Below, piece after piece: positions 1 to 6,321 of a stretch of DNA of 7,487 nucleotides (positions are counted from its first letter, which is position 1; the number at the start of each line of letters is the position of its first letter). Source of the stretch: Thermoplasmata archaeon. GTDB lineage: Bacteria > Actinomycetota > Acidimicrobiia > Acidimicrobiales > Acidimicrobiaceae. The notes below the pieces were generated by a model. That model saw nothing but the letters and a program-made list of their open reading frames with translations. It had not been told where the DNA came from and ran no database searches. Location of the stretch: contig JAKBHQ010000428.1 of the NCBI GenBank assembly GCA_021836665.1, positions 1 to 7,487 of the forward strand, in the 5' to 3' direction. Both the position numbers and the translations under genes were made by a program.

Positions 1-2
1 CT

Positions 3-917
3 GGGCAGGGTCAAATCGAAACTGGTACCGCATTAGCTTTGGACGACGCTTTTTTCAAAATGCAGAAACTCGCCGGGTCAAAGAGCGTAACTGGCGCCAA
101 TTACATTCCCTTTTACTACTCGCTGAAAGGGGATTCCATCCCCTATTCCTCACACTATCCCGCTCACTTTCTAGCCATGGTTTCGTTGACTTCGCCTGCT
201 AACTCCGCTAGCCCAGCCGCTGCATGCCCCAACTCAGATTCGGCGACACTCTTCGAGTTTGTCAAGTCTTCGCCAAATTCGAATTGGAAGGTCGCCCTCG
301 AACCATTCACGAATGGCTCGACCTCGCCGAAATTTGCAACCCTCAAAGACGGCTATTCAGCTCCATTGAACCCAAAGACGAAACTCGTGCTCCCACTAGC
401 TCAAATCCCTGCCACTTTTGCTCAAGCACTCCAAATCTACGGCACCAGCGGCCGCATAACTGGAGGTTTGGCAAAGAGTGATTTCTCCACGACTGGCTGC
501 TGGTCCGTCTTTGACTTCCATCAGGGCTACACGTTTTATAAGTCAGCATCAATCGCTCCGACTTTGTCGATTGCCCCCGTTACTCCGAGTGACGTAGTCA
601 CCTTCCCACTCACAAAGGGTGCTGTGCTCGAACTCTTTAGCCTAAGATTTGTCTACAACCTTCGGCCGGCGACCGCAACCGGCTCAATAAACCAACAGAC
701 CCAGCGTGGAAATCCTTATAGCTACACACTTCCGGCGGGCCAGTACTCCTCGGTCTCCCAACCCGGCATATGCGAACTTGCGGTTGTCGACCCACCAAAT
801 AGCATCAACCTAAGCCGCTCCACACAACCCCAACTTGTCGGGGCAGACTGTGGGGAACTGATGGCCAGTGGGCAGAAGGCCAGCAAGGTCACAACCGTCA
901 ACTTTGTCGGTCAATAG
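3..917 (+). CDS. Hypothetical protein, probably exported, 5' end outside the window
   Basis: The reading frame is open from the first bases of the window to a TAG at 915-917, so the N-terminus is missing. The in-frame TTG at 39 has no ribosome binding site and I do not take it as the start. The visible 304 or so residues are rich in Ser, Thr, Pro and Asn, low in charge, have no membrane segment and contain four cysteines (contexts AACPN, TGCWS, GICEL, ADCGE), which could form two disulfides. That composition suits a secreted or lipoprotein domain, but the signal peptide would lie outside the window. The stretch around NWKVALEPF and KDGYSAPL vaguely resembles the DUF8094-type domain of actinobacterial lipoproteins; this is from memory and weak. 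No catalytic motif is visible and I do not recognise the function. It shares no close junction with the exporter gene 400 bp downstream. Confidence 0.7.
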   Translation, partial: GQGQIETGTALALDDAFFKMQKLAGSKSVTGANYIPFYYSLKGDSIPYSSHYPAHFLAMVSLTSPANSASPAAACPNSDSATLFEFVKSSPNSNWKVALEPFTNGSTSPKFATLKDGYSAPLNPKTKLVLPLAQIPATFAQALQIYGTSGRITGGLAKSDFSTTGCWSVFDFHQGYTFYKSASIAPTLSIAPVTPSDVVTFPLTKGAVLELFSLRFVYNLRPATATGSINQQTQRGNPYSYTLPAGQYSSVSQPGICELAVVDPPNSINLSRSTQPQLVGADCGELMASGQKASKVTTVNFVGQ

Positions 918-1222
918 TAGCCGAGCGTCCCGCTTGAACAAACAACCGATCGGGCTGCACTAATTGAAACGCTATTCTGTAGCGTAGTTCACTAGCCACA
1001 CCGCGGCCTTCAATACCATGTCGTGGTCGGGAAGGTCAACCTCCCCGATACCAGCAGATGGCTACGACTTCTTCTGGGCCTGAACCCAAGTCCCCCTCCG
1101 CGGCCAAAGCGAGCTACTTTAACCGTCACACACCCATCCCAACGAAGGATAACTCGCAATACGGTTCCGAGGTGCGACTGCATTTATTTCCAATTAGTAC
1201 GGAAACACCGAAGGAGAATCTA
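918..1222. other. Non-coding stretch with two short stem-loops
   Basis: No convincing gene is present. Two structures stand out. At 969-985 the arms ACGCTA and TAGCGT are perfect 6-bp complements around a 5-nt loop, 52 bp after the stop of the upstream gene; there is no T-run, so it is at best a weak terminator. At 1028-1047 CGGGAAGGT and ACCTCCCCG form a near-palindrome (8 of 9 pairs) around CA, which could be an operator or a second stem-loop. A 75-codon open frame across this stretch (1023-1250) has an Arg/Pro-rich, low-complexity translation with no ribosome binding site and overlaps the promoter at 1223-1251, so I do not call it. Confidence 0.45.
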
Positions 1223-1251
1223 TTGTAAAACGCTCACCATTGACTTATAAT
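1223..1251 (+). promoter_or_regulatory. Sigma70-type promoter of the MFS exporter gene
   Basis: The -35 box TTGTAA (1223-1228) matches 4 of 6 consensus bases and the -10 box TATAAT (1246-1251) matches all 6, with an ideal 17-bp spacer. Transcription would start near 1258, giving a leader of about 60 nt before the GTG at 1318. No regulator gene lies alongside in this window. Confidence 0.65.
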
Positions 1252-1317
1252 CGCCGATGCAGCTCTTTATTTGGATAATTTGTACCGAATTGTGCGGCAG
1301 GACTTGGGGGGGCCAGG

Positions 1318-2919
1318 GTGACTCAGGATTTAAATGTCAAAACTAGTTCCAGGACATCGAGGGCGCTAATAGTTCTTTGTTTGACTTTTTTTCTTGTTTC
1401 ACTAGATAACACGATAGTCAACGTGGCCTTGCCTACCCTACAACGCTCCCTGGACGCGTCCACTACTTCTTTGCAATGGATTACCGATTCGTACACCACA
1501 GCGTTTGCTGGTCTGATTGTCGTAGGCGGATATCTGGCTGACCGCCATGGGCGTAGAGTCATTCTCCAGAGTGGTTTGACGAGCTTCATTTTGGGCTCGG
1601 TCGTAGCGGTCCTGGCGAGCAGTAGCGCAATCGTGATCCTCGGCAGGGTACTAATGGGCATAGGCGCCGCAATTTCAGTTCCAGCGTCTTTGTCAATGCT
1701 CGTAGATGTCTTCCACACCCCCAAGGCGAGGGAAGGTGCGATCGCTGGCTGGACTGCAAGCGCAGGAATCGGCGTTGCACTTGGACCACTGGCCGGTGGC
1801 GTCCTCTTGAAGTACTATTGGTGGGGCTCCATCTTCCTCGCTAGTGCCGTGGTGGCGGTAGCGGCATTGGTCATCTCGTGGTTCTGGCTGCCAAAAAGTC
1901 CCCATACAAAGGCGGAAAGGTTCGACTGGAGGGGTTCACTACTTACAGTGGTTATCCTCGTCTCCTTGGTAACTGGGATCATCGAAGGACCGGATTGGGG
2001 TTGGCTGGACTACAAGGTACTGGCTCTTTTTGTGCTCTCCCTGGCCGCCATGGGGCTCTTCGTCCTTCACGCTGGAAAATTCGAAAACCCCATCGTCGAC
2101 CTTTCCATCTTGTCCAGCAGGCGCTTTTCGATGTCGTCGCTCGCCATGGCGACCACCTACCTGTGCATATTTGGATTCCTATTTCTGATGACTCAATTTC
2201 TCCAGGGGGATCTTGGGATGACCCCTCTGCAAGCGGGCATCCACTTTCTTCCCGCCGCTGCTGCCGTAGTCGCTGGCTCTGGAATTGCCAAGGCCGTTGG
2301 AGACAAGATCGGGCCAAAAGTATTGCTCGCTATAGGAATGCTGCTTCTCGTTGTAGTAAATATCAAAGAAATTGGATTTCAAGCCAACAGCAACTACACC
2401 TCCGTGGTGGGCATCCTGCTTATTGGAGGCCTCGCTATGGGGCTCATACTGACCGTTGGCACAGATGAAGTCATGGGGGTACTTCCGGCAAAGCACCTTG
2501 GAGCGGGGGCCGCTGTCAATGTTGCCCTGATGGAAATCGGCGGGGCAATTGGAGTGGCGCTCTATGGGAGCATATTCAACTCAGAATACGCTTCAAAACT
2601 AAGGCCAACTTCACATCTCTTGCCACCAGCTCTGGGGCACCTGGTCGTAGGTTCCTTTGAGGCTGGTCTTGCGATCGCGCACCAAATCGGTGGATCATTG
2701 GCTTTCATTTTGAATCTCAAGGTTCGGGGCGCATTTATGAATGGCTACGCTAATGCAGGCTGGGTCGGTATTGCCTCCGGCATCGTGGTAGTCCTTGTAG
2801 TAGCGACGTTGATGCCGAGGCGTTCGATCGCAGTGCAAGCCTTTGACTCCGAAACGATAACTTCGGGCGAATTTTCAGTCAACGAAGGTACGCTAGGTAA
2901 AACAAACGAGTCCAGCTGA
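1318..2919 (+). CDS. DHA2-family (14-TM) MFS drug/proton exporter
   Basis: This is an integral membrane transporter of the EmrB/QacA (DHA2) branch of the major facilitator superfamily, expected to export small molecules in exchange for protons; the substrate cannot be read from sequence. The 533 residues suit a 14-helix DHA2 protein. Visible family motifs are LDNTIVNVALP in helix 1 (residues 29-39), motif A GYLADRHGRR (71-80) in the first cytoplasmic loop, motif B beginning GRVLMGIGAA (109-118), and the antiporter motif C ending GPLAGG (156-161). Hydrophobic segments continue to about residue 505, followed by a short polar tail. The GTG start at 1318 is preceded by a G-run (TTGGGGGGG) about 6 nt upstream; the ribosome binding site is not canonical, but residues 1-15 are the usual polar N-terminal tail. 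A strong promoter lies at 1223-1251. It appears monocistronic, and there is no adjacent TetR/MarR regulator or membrane-fusion partner. Confidence 0.93.
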   Translation: MTQDLNVKTSSRTSRALIVLCLTFFLVSLDNTIVNVALPTLQRSLDASTTSLQWITDSYTTAFAGLIVVGGYLADRHGRRVILQSGLTSFILGSVVAVLASSSAIVILGRVLMGIGAAISVPASLSMLVDVFHTPKAREGAIAGWTASAGIGVALGPLAGGVLLKYYWWGSIFLASAVVAVAALVISWFWLPKSPHTKAERFDWRGSLLTVVILVSLVTGIIEGPDWGWLDYKVLALFVLSLAAMGLFVLHAGKFENPIVDLSILSSRRFSMSSLAMATTYLCIFGFLFLMTQFLQGDLGMTPLQAGIHFLPAAAAVVAGSGIAKAVGDKIGPKVLLAIGMLLLVVVNIKEIGFQANSNYTSVVGILLIGGLAMGLILTVGTDEVMGVLPAKHLGAGAAVNVALMEIGGAIGVALYGSIFNSEYASKLRPTSHLLPPALGHLVVGSFEAGLAIAHQIGGSLAFILNLKVRGAFMNGYANAGWVGIASGIVVVLVVATLMPRRSIAVQAFDSETITSGEFSVNEGTLGKTNESS

Positions 2920-2930
2920 AGTTAAAATCA

Positions 2931-2983
2931 TCCGGTTCGAATAGTGGAACAGGCCACCTCGCAAACGGCACAACCGAACCGGA
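2931..2983. terminator. Inverted repeat after the MFS gene, possible terminator
   Basis: TCCGGTTCG (2931-2939) and CGAACCGGA (2975-2983) are perfect 9-bp inverted arms, starting 12 bp after the MFS stop codon. The spacer contains a small inner hairpin (GTGG at 2944-2947, CCAC at 2954-2957). No T-run follows, so intrinsic termination is uncertain. It could equally be a processing structure or cruciform. Confidence 0.35.
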
Positions 2984-3001
2984 GTAGACGCAAATCCCTC
3001 T

Positions 3002-3021
3002 TGGCCAATACCTGTTGGCCA
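3002..3021 (-). terminator. Stem-loop just downstream of tRNA-Pro
   Basis: TGGCCAA and TTGGCCA form a perfect 7-bp stem around a 6-nt loop, 9 bp beyond the CCA end of the tRNA on the minus strand. Only three T residues follow shortly after, so it is a weak intrinsic terminator or a guide for 3' processing. Confidence 0.4.
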
Positions 3022-3030
3022 GAAATGCTT

Positions 3031-3107
3031 TGGTCGGGAAGGCGGGATTTGAACCCGCGGCCTCAGCGTCCCGAACGCTGCGCGCTGCCAAGCTGCGCTA
3101 CTTCCCG
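3031..3107 (-). tRNA. tRNA-Pro, anticodon CGG, CCA encoded
   Basis: Read on the minus strand, the 77-nt gene folds into a complete cloverleaf. The 7-bp acceptor stem is CGGGAAG with CTTCCCG. The T-arm is GCGGG-TTCAAAT-CCCGC (3042-3058). The anticodon stem CAGCG/CGCTG encloses the loop TTCGGGA, with the anticodon CGG templated at 3071-3073. The discriminator base is A and the 3' CCA is genomically encoded (3031-3033). It reads the proline codon CCG. It lies 125 bp downstream of the receiver gene on the same strand and may be transcribed separately; no clear promoter of its own is visible. Confidence 0.97.
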
Positions 3108-3122
3108 TGGAGAACCAGCCTA

Positions 3123-3137
3123 CCCTCCGGAGGAGGG
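3123..3137. other. Short GC-rich stem-loop between receiver gene and tRNA-Pro
   Basis: CCCTCC (3123-3128) and GGAGGG (3132-3137) form a 6-bp stem with a 3-nt loop, 15 bp upstream of the tRNA 5' end. It could end the ATPase-receiver transcript or mark 5' processing of the tRNA. No T-run follows on the minus strand. The remaining bases from 3138 to 3232 show nothing I can name. Confidence 0.3.
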
Positions 3138-3232
3138 AAATGTCCTTCGGCGCACTTTTTTATTCGGCACCGCGTCGCCCATTAACCGACTCTACTAGTG
3201 GCCGATGTTGCTTGGGACCGATATTGAACTAG

Positions 3233-3652
3233 CTAAACGGCCGACGTGGTCTCGGTCGGAGCAAATGAAGGATCCTCGAAATTTTGATTTGATAGTATCT
3301 CTACCACGGCTTTTCTGATTCTGATCGGATCCAAAGGCTTAATAATGTAGCCGTTGGCGCTTGAGCGACGCGCCAAGAAGATGTCGGCCCTTCGATCCAC
3401 TATCATCAAGACCTTCGACGATGGTAAGCGTCCACCAGACTCCTCGAGGCGAAGATCGAGGCAGATCGCCATCCCGCCCATACTCCCCACCTGCATATCC
3501 ACAATGACCAGGTCTGGAAGGTGTGTTTTTACCGCATTCCTTGTATTCCTGCCGTCGTCGACCTTAATGAACTCATAGTTAATCGTGCCAAGTGCCGATT
3601 CGAGTTCGTCGGTGACCGAGGGAGTATCTGCAACTAAAAGAATCTTATACAT
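3233..3652 (-). CDS. Stand-alone receiver-domain protein, atypical
   Basis: A 139-residue single-domain response-regulator-like protein with no DNA-binding output domain. The CheY fold can be traced: strand 1 YKILLVAD, the phosphoacceptor strand LVIVD with Asp52, and the conserved Lys-Pro in YIIKPLDP (Lys105). Two normally conserved positions differ. The usual acidic Asp-Asp pair after strand 1 is reduced to Ala8-Asp9, and no Ser or Thr lies in the strand-4 segment VLMIVDRR where the switch Thr/Ser is expected. It may therefore signal poorly by phosphorylation or act as a protein-protein module. The ATG start has only a weak AGG upstream. It lies 51 bp behind ATPase B on the same strand and is probably its cotranscribed partner. 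No histidine kinase is visible here. Confidence 0.85.
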   Translation of the reverse strand: MYKILLVADTPSVTDELESALGTINYEFIKVDDGRNTRNAVKTHLPDLVIVDMQVGSMGGMAICLDLRLEESGGRLPSSKVLMIVDRRADIFLARRSSANGYIIKPLDPIRIRKAVVEILSNQNFEDPSFAPTETTSAV

Positions 3653-3703
3653 CGCCTAAAAGGGTAGTAGCTCGGCGAGAGTTATGCGAATCCGGATGCA
3701 AAG

Positions 3704-4768
3704 TTAGCCCACTTCTCCAAGTGAAATATCCTTAGCGATCGCCTCGACGCCGGCCAAATCCGAAATTTCACCCGCTATCTCGTCGACAAATAGCGTCTTG
3801 GCATCCCCTAGCAACTCCTTTAGCTCGCTCCCCACTTTTAGGTCCGATGCCCTCTTTCGCGCCAAGTAAACCCAGTTATCGGCCACGAGGTTCTTTGCTC
3901 CATTTTGAAGCTCCAAAGGCCCGGCAAAATCGGGTGTGACACGATTGACTATTAGCGCGTGGAATTCGCGTTTGGACTTCTTCAGCCTCTGGGCGAGTTG
4001 ATCTAATTCCAGGATTGCCCCTTGGCTCGGGGAGGAGATGAGCACCAGGGCTGTCTCAGGGGAAGAAAGCACCCGCTCAACCGAGTCCGCCCTCTCTTTA
4101 AAGCCATCTTCTATACCGGAAAATACCTCAAAAAAGCGAACCGCATCTTCTACTACTTCCGCCCCAACGACCTTGGATATCGTCTTCAATAGGGTCCGAG
4201 TGGCTAGGCTTAGTGGCCTCAAATAGGCAGGTGGTGGCTTTATCAATAGCTTAAAGATCCTGTTATCCAAGAAACTCGAAAGCCGCTTGGGGGCGTCGAG
4301 GAAATCCAAAGCGCTGACGCTCGGAGGCGTATCGACGACAATTACATCAAACCTGGCATCCTCGTGGAGTTCAAAAAGCCTCTCCATCGCCATAAATTCC
4401 TGGGTCCCAGACAGGGAGGTAGTTAGGTTTTGATAAAGCTTGTTAGCCAGTATCTGCTCAATCTGCTCTTGCGACTTTCCATAGCGCCTTACCATGTCGT
4501 CGAAGGTCGCATGAGCATCCAGCATCGTCGCATATAGTTCGCCAGAGCCCACCTTGGTAACGAGTGAAGCGTCATTGCCAAGTTGACTTAGGCCAAGTGC
4601 CGAGGCAAGCCTGCGAGCAGGGTCTATTGTCACCACGCACACCTTCTTGCCCGTGGCCGCCTCTGCGTAAGCTATAGCAGCTGAACAGGTAGTTTTACCG
4701 ACTCCCCCAGGGCCTAGGCATACGATTACCCTCCTGTTAGACAAGAGTTCTGCCATTGAATTTTGCAA
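3704..4768 (-). CDS. Get3/ArsA-family ATPase, subunit B (Rv3680-like)
   Basis: A cytoplasmic P-loop ATPase of the ArsA/TRC40/Get3 family, 354 residues. The deviant Walker A GPGGVGKTT is at 19-27, switch I begins DPARRLA (Asp49-Pro50), and switch II is VVDTPPS (Asp146). The stretch GTQEFMAMERLFEL (121-134) and VNRVTP near the nucleotide-base site resemble the actinobacterial Rv3680 type. The TTG at 4768 is chosen as start because GGAG lies 5 nt before it; the ATG four codons later (4756) has no site at proper distance. It starts 12 bp after the stop of ATPase A, so the two are translated together and probably form a heteromeric pair. Older annotations call such proteins anion-transporting ATPases, but no ArsB pump is nearby. 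By family analogy it may handle hydrophobic or tail-anchored clients; that role is inference. Confidence 0.93.
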   Translation of the reverse strand: MQNSMAELLSNRRVIVCLGPGGVGKTTCSAAIAYAEAATGKKVCVVTIDPARRLASALGLSQLGNDASLVTKVGSGELYATMLDAHATFDDMVRRYGKSQEQIEQILANKLYQNLTTSLSGTQEFMAMERLFELHEDARFDVIVVDTPPSVSALDFLDAPKRLSSFLDNRIFKLLIKPPPAYLRPLSLATRTLLKTISKVVGAEVVEDAVRFFEVFSGIEDGFKERADSVERVLSSPETALVLISSPSQGAILELDQLAQRLKKSKREFHALIVNRVTPDFAGPLELQNGAKNLVADNWVYLARKRASDLKVGSELKELLGDAKTLFVDEIAGEISDLAGVEAIAKDISLGEVG

Positions 4769-4780
4769 CTCGTCTCCGTC

Positions 4781-5767
4781 CTATTTCCTCAGGGTAGTCA
4801 TCGACCATTTCGTCCACTGATCGGCGATGGGCACTTTGAGTCGGTCGTCTTCAATTGCAGTAATGCTGAAAATGGTCTGATCGAACTCCTCCATGAGACG
4901 TTCTATCTGATGCATCTGTGACTGGAACTTCGACTGACGGTAGGCCCAAGCTGCGCGTGCGTCAGCGGGCGAAGATTCAAGCTCGACGTCGCCGACAACT
5001 ATCGGGGCTAGGACCTTATTCACCACTAAGGAAGCCACGTAGAGCGTGGTCTTATCGGAGATCGCTTCATTCAGCTCAATCGCTTCCTGTACCGGCGTCT
5101 CCTCGGCTATGGTCACCATTACGCAACTTACCCTCGCTGGATCCTTGAGCATCTCAAGTACGTCGTCTGCCTGCGCCTTCAATGGTCCCACCCTGGCAAC
5201 TTCGGCTAATCCGGCAGGTGACGTCAGAAAGCTCAACGCGTGCCCAGAGGCTGGTAGATCGACCACAATCAAGTCGTAATCGCCCGTCTGCTCGAGCTGC
5301 TTGAGCTTCCCGAGCAACAATAGGTCCTTTATCCCCGGGATAGCCGTCGCAACTACTCCGATTATCCCAGTCGAAATGAGCCTCGAAGCCACCTGTCCTA
5401 AGGAATGATCGGCAAGATAGTCGACTAGAACCTCATGGGGCTCAAGTTTCATCGTCTTAAATGAGTCCTCTATCGGCTGACTTGCGAATTTTTTTTCTTC
5501 CTCGGACCGGTCGGCTGATTGCCCGTCACCCATACCGGATCCTTCAGCAACCGATTGAACGAGATTGGTAAAGTCGTCCAGTCTAACTAAGAGAACATTT
5601 GGGGAGGACAGAGCCGCAAGATGGGCGATGTATCTTGCAACAGTAGTTTTACCTACTCCGCCCTTGCCGGTAACAAGGCACACCGTGGCGCCCTTGGTCA
5701 AGTTGTAAATCTCGTCTGTCTTGTTCTCTTGGGTCTTGTTCTCTTGGGTCTTGTTCTCTTGGGTCAC
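4781..5767 (-). CDS. Get3/ArsA-family ATPase, subunit A (Rv3679-like)
   Basis: The paired Get3-like ATPase, 328 residues from a GTG at 5767. The N-terminus carries TQENK three times (residues 2-16). The P-loop GKGGVGKTT is at 34-42, switch II is VVDLPASGH (168-176), typical of the family, and VVNKVL (248-253) is the base-binding segment. Switch I is unusual: the expected DPA motif is replaced by LDDFTNLVQ (63-71), followed by a hydrophilic stretch rich in Gly, Asp, Glu and Ser (about 72-100). The GTG lacks a usable ribosome binding site. The same frame stays open upstream to a TAG at 5843-5845 and reads like protein, while an ATG with a near-perfect site lies at 5858 in another frame, so the real N-terminus is probably longer (see 5768-5871). 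It is the first gene of the three-gene operon. Confidence 0.9.
   Translation of the reverse strand: MTQENKTQENKTQENKTDEIYNLTKGATVCLVTGKGGVGKTTVARYIAHLAALSSPNVLLVRLDDFTNLVQSVAEGSGMGDGQSADRSEEEKKFASQPIEDSFKTMKLEPHEVLVDYLADHSLGQVASRLISTGIIGVVATAIPGIKDLLLLGKLKQLEQTGDYDLIVVDLPASGHALSFLTSPAGLAEVARVGPLKAQADDVLEMLKDPARVSCVMVTIAEETPVQEAIELNEAISDKTTLYVASLVVNKVLAPIVVGDVELESSPADARAAWAYRQSKFQSQMHQIERLMEEFDQTIFSITAIEDDRLKVPIADQWTKWSMTTLRK
5720..5764 (-). repeat. Three perfect 15-bp tandem repeats coding for TQENK
   Basis: The unit ACCCAAGAGAACAAG (minus strand) occurs three times without a single difference, including third codon positions. This suggests recent slippage or expansion. The period is a multiple of three, so copy-number change would lengthen or shorten the linker ahead of the P-loop domain of ATPase A without shifting its frame. 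Confidence 0.95.
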
Positions 5768-5858
5768 TCCATGGGATACTAGAGCATCTAGAACCCAATT
5801 AGTGGTAAAGCTACCAACGACTTGAGCATTGTGCTGGGTCGGCTACCGCAAAACCCAT
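5768..5858 (-). pseudogene. Probable frameshifted N-terminal extension of ATPase A
   Basis: An ATG at 5856-5858 begins the frame MGFAVADPAQCSSRW and stops at 5811-5813. Moving one base forward after its fifth codon (skipping the G templated at 5843) enters the ATPase A frame, which then reads PTQHNAQVVGSF, TTNWVLDALVSHG and on into TQENK without a stop. WVLDALVSHG resembles the short helix that commonly precedes the P-loop strand in this family. One extra base near 5843-5846 would explain everything: a sequencing error, a recent mutation, or less likely a programmed +1 shift. Alternatively the 15-codon frame is a leader peptide coupled to the ATPase gene. Confidence 0.5.
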
Positions 5859-5864
5859 CGTTGG

Positions 5865-5871
5865 CCTCCTT
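5865..5871 (-). promoter_or_regulatory. Strong ribosome binding site ahead of the ATPase operon
   Basis: AAGGAGG on the minus strand lies exactly 6 nt before the ATG at 5858. It is the best Shine-Dalgarno match in the window and marks this ATG, not the GTG at 5767, as the likely entry point for ribosomes. Confidence 0.65.
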
Positions 5872-5876
5872 GACGT

Positions 5877-5906
5877 AATCTCAGGCATCAAGATCTCGGG
5901 CATCAA
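5877..5906 (-). repeat. Two tandem 15-bp direct repeats upstream of the ATPase operon
   Basis: On the minus strand TTGATGCCCGAGATC is followed directly by TTGATGCCTGAGATT, 13 of 15 bases identical. They lie just upstream of the ribosome binding site, in the leader or promoter zone, and could be binding sites for a regulator. A TTGATG with TGAGAT 17 bp later could be read as a weak promoter within the repeat, but the -10 match is poor. Confidence 0.5.
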
Positions 5907-5923
5907 ACCAAGGCGGTGTAAAT

Positions 5924-5947
5924 TAACTGCATCTATAACTGCATTGA
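5924..5947. repeat. 12-bp-period direct repeat (TAACTGCAT twice)
   Basis: TAACTGCAT occurs at 5924-5932 and 5936-5944, a perfect 9-bp repeat with a 12-bp period, between the insertion-element remnant and the ATPase leader. It is AT-rich for this window and is where the operon promoter would be expected. I could not assign a clear -35/-10 pair. Confidence 0.4.
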
Positions 5948-5972
5948 TACCCCGGGCTGTCGATGTGTTTAC

Positions 5973-6044
5973 TTGAAACCTCCCCACGGATAAATCCGGG
6001 GGATTCCTGGCTCAGGCAGCCTGAGTGCCCAGCGGACACCCAGG
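5973..6044 (-). ncRNA. Right-end (omega/reRNA-like) structured segment of the IS remnant
   Basis: In TnpB elements the transcript across the 3' end of tnpB and the right end forms the guide RNA scaffold. Here that segment is well preserved. A 6-bp stem (CTCAGG/CCTGAG, 6011-6025) is enclosed by outer CCTGG/CCAGG arms, followed by the terminal hairpin at 5982-6002. The bases beyond TCAA (below 5973 on the minus strand) would take the guide position. Whether it is transcribed is unknown, and no functional TnpB is present in this window. Confidence 0.3.
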
Positions 6045-6240
6045 TCATATGCCATCAACACCAGCCGGGTTGAAACCAGTTCGGACGACCATCACGGCCG
6101 CAGAATTCTTGTCCCTTGAACTGACTAACCCGCAGACATCGCAGAAATAGGTCCGTTGAAACAGTGGGAGGCAGTGTTTGGTTCTAGCACCGCACCCCTA
6201 GCTATCAGGTTAGTTGTCGCTACAGTCGGCAGTGCGCCGC
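6045..6240 (-). pseudogene. tnpB: Fossil C-terminus of TnpB (IS200/IS605 OrfB)
   Basis: Fifty in-frame codons (6048-6197) ending at a TGA (6045-6047) read as a TnpB C-terminus. GCGARTK is the first zinc knuckle, LPLFQRTYFCDVCG the second, and SSRDKNSAA the RuvC-III motif with its catalytic Asp. Directly upstream, where the DRWxPSSKTCS segment should be, the translation is DCSDN, stop, PDS, stop, so the frame is broken by stop codons and small indels. Further upstream, from 6240 to 6320, nothing TnpB-like can be followed; the RuvC-I and RuvC-II parts are gone. About 50 of the usual roughly 400 residues remain. The protein cannot be active. Confidence 0.75.
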
Positions 6241-6321
6241 TAGAGATCATCAAACAGTACGTGGCAAATCAGCGCAACGTCTGAGCGCTGGTCTCAGGAC
6301 TTCGCCCTGGTAAGGCTCTAC

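Noticed and set aside
1023..1250. 75-codon open frame upstream of the MFS gene
   Set aside because: Arg/Pro-rich low-complexity translation, no ribosome binding site, and it overlaps the promoter boxes at 1223-1251.
1878..2468. 196-codon open frame on the + strand
   Set aside because: Lies wholly inside the MFS gene in another frame; the translation is Trp/Arg/Ser-rich with no family resemblance.
2931..2956. GGTTCGAAT motif that looks like a tRNA T-loop
   Set aside because: The flanking bases do not form a T-stem and there is no acceptor or anticodon arm; it is one arm of an inverted repeat.
2944..3198. 84-codon open frame on the + strand
   Set aside because: Runs antisense through tRNA-Pro, and its sequence is the translated complement of the tRNA.
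3704..5767. Arsenite efflux ATPases (ArsA) as part of an ars operon
   Set aside because: No ArsB, ArsC, ArsR or ArsD nearby; pairing and neighbourhood fit the Rv3679/Rv3680 Get3-like group better.
5720..5947. Closely spaced repeats suggesting a CRISPR array
   Set aside because: The repeats are 9-15 bp, directly tandem, without spacers, and no cas gene is near.
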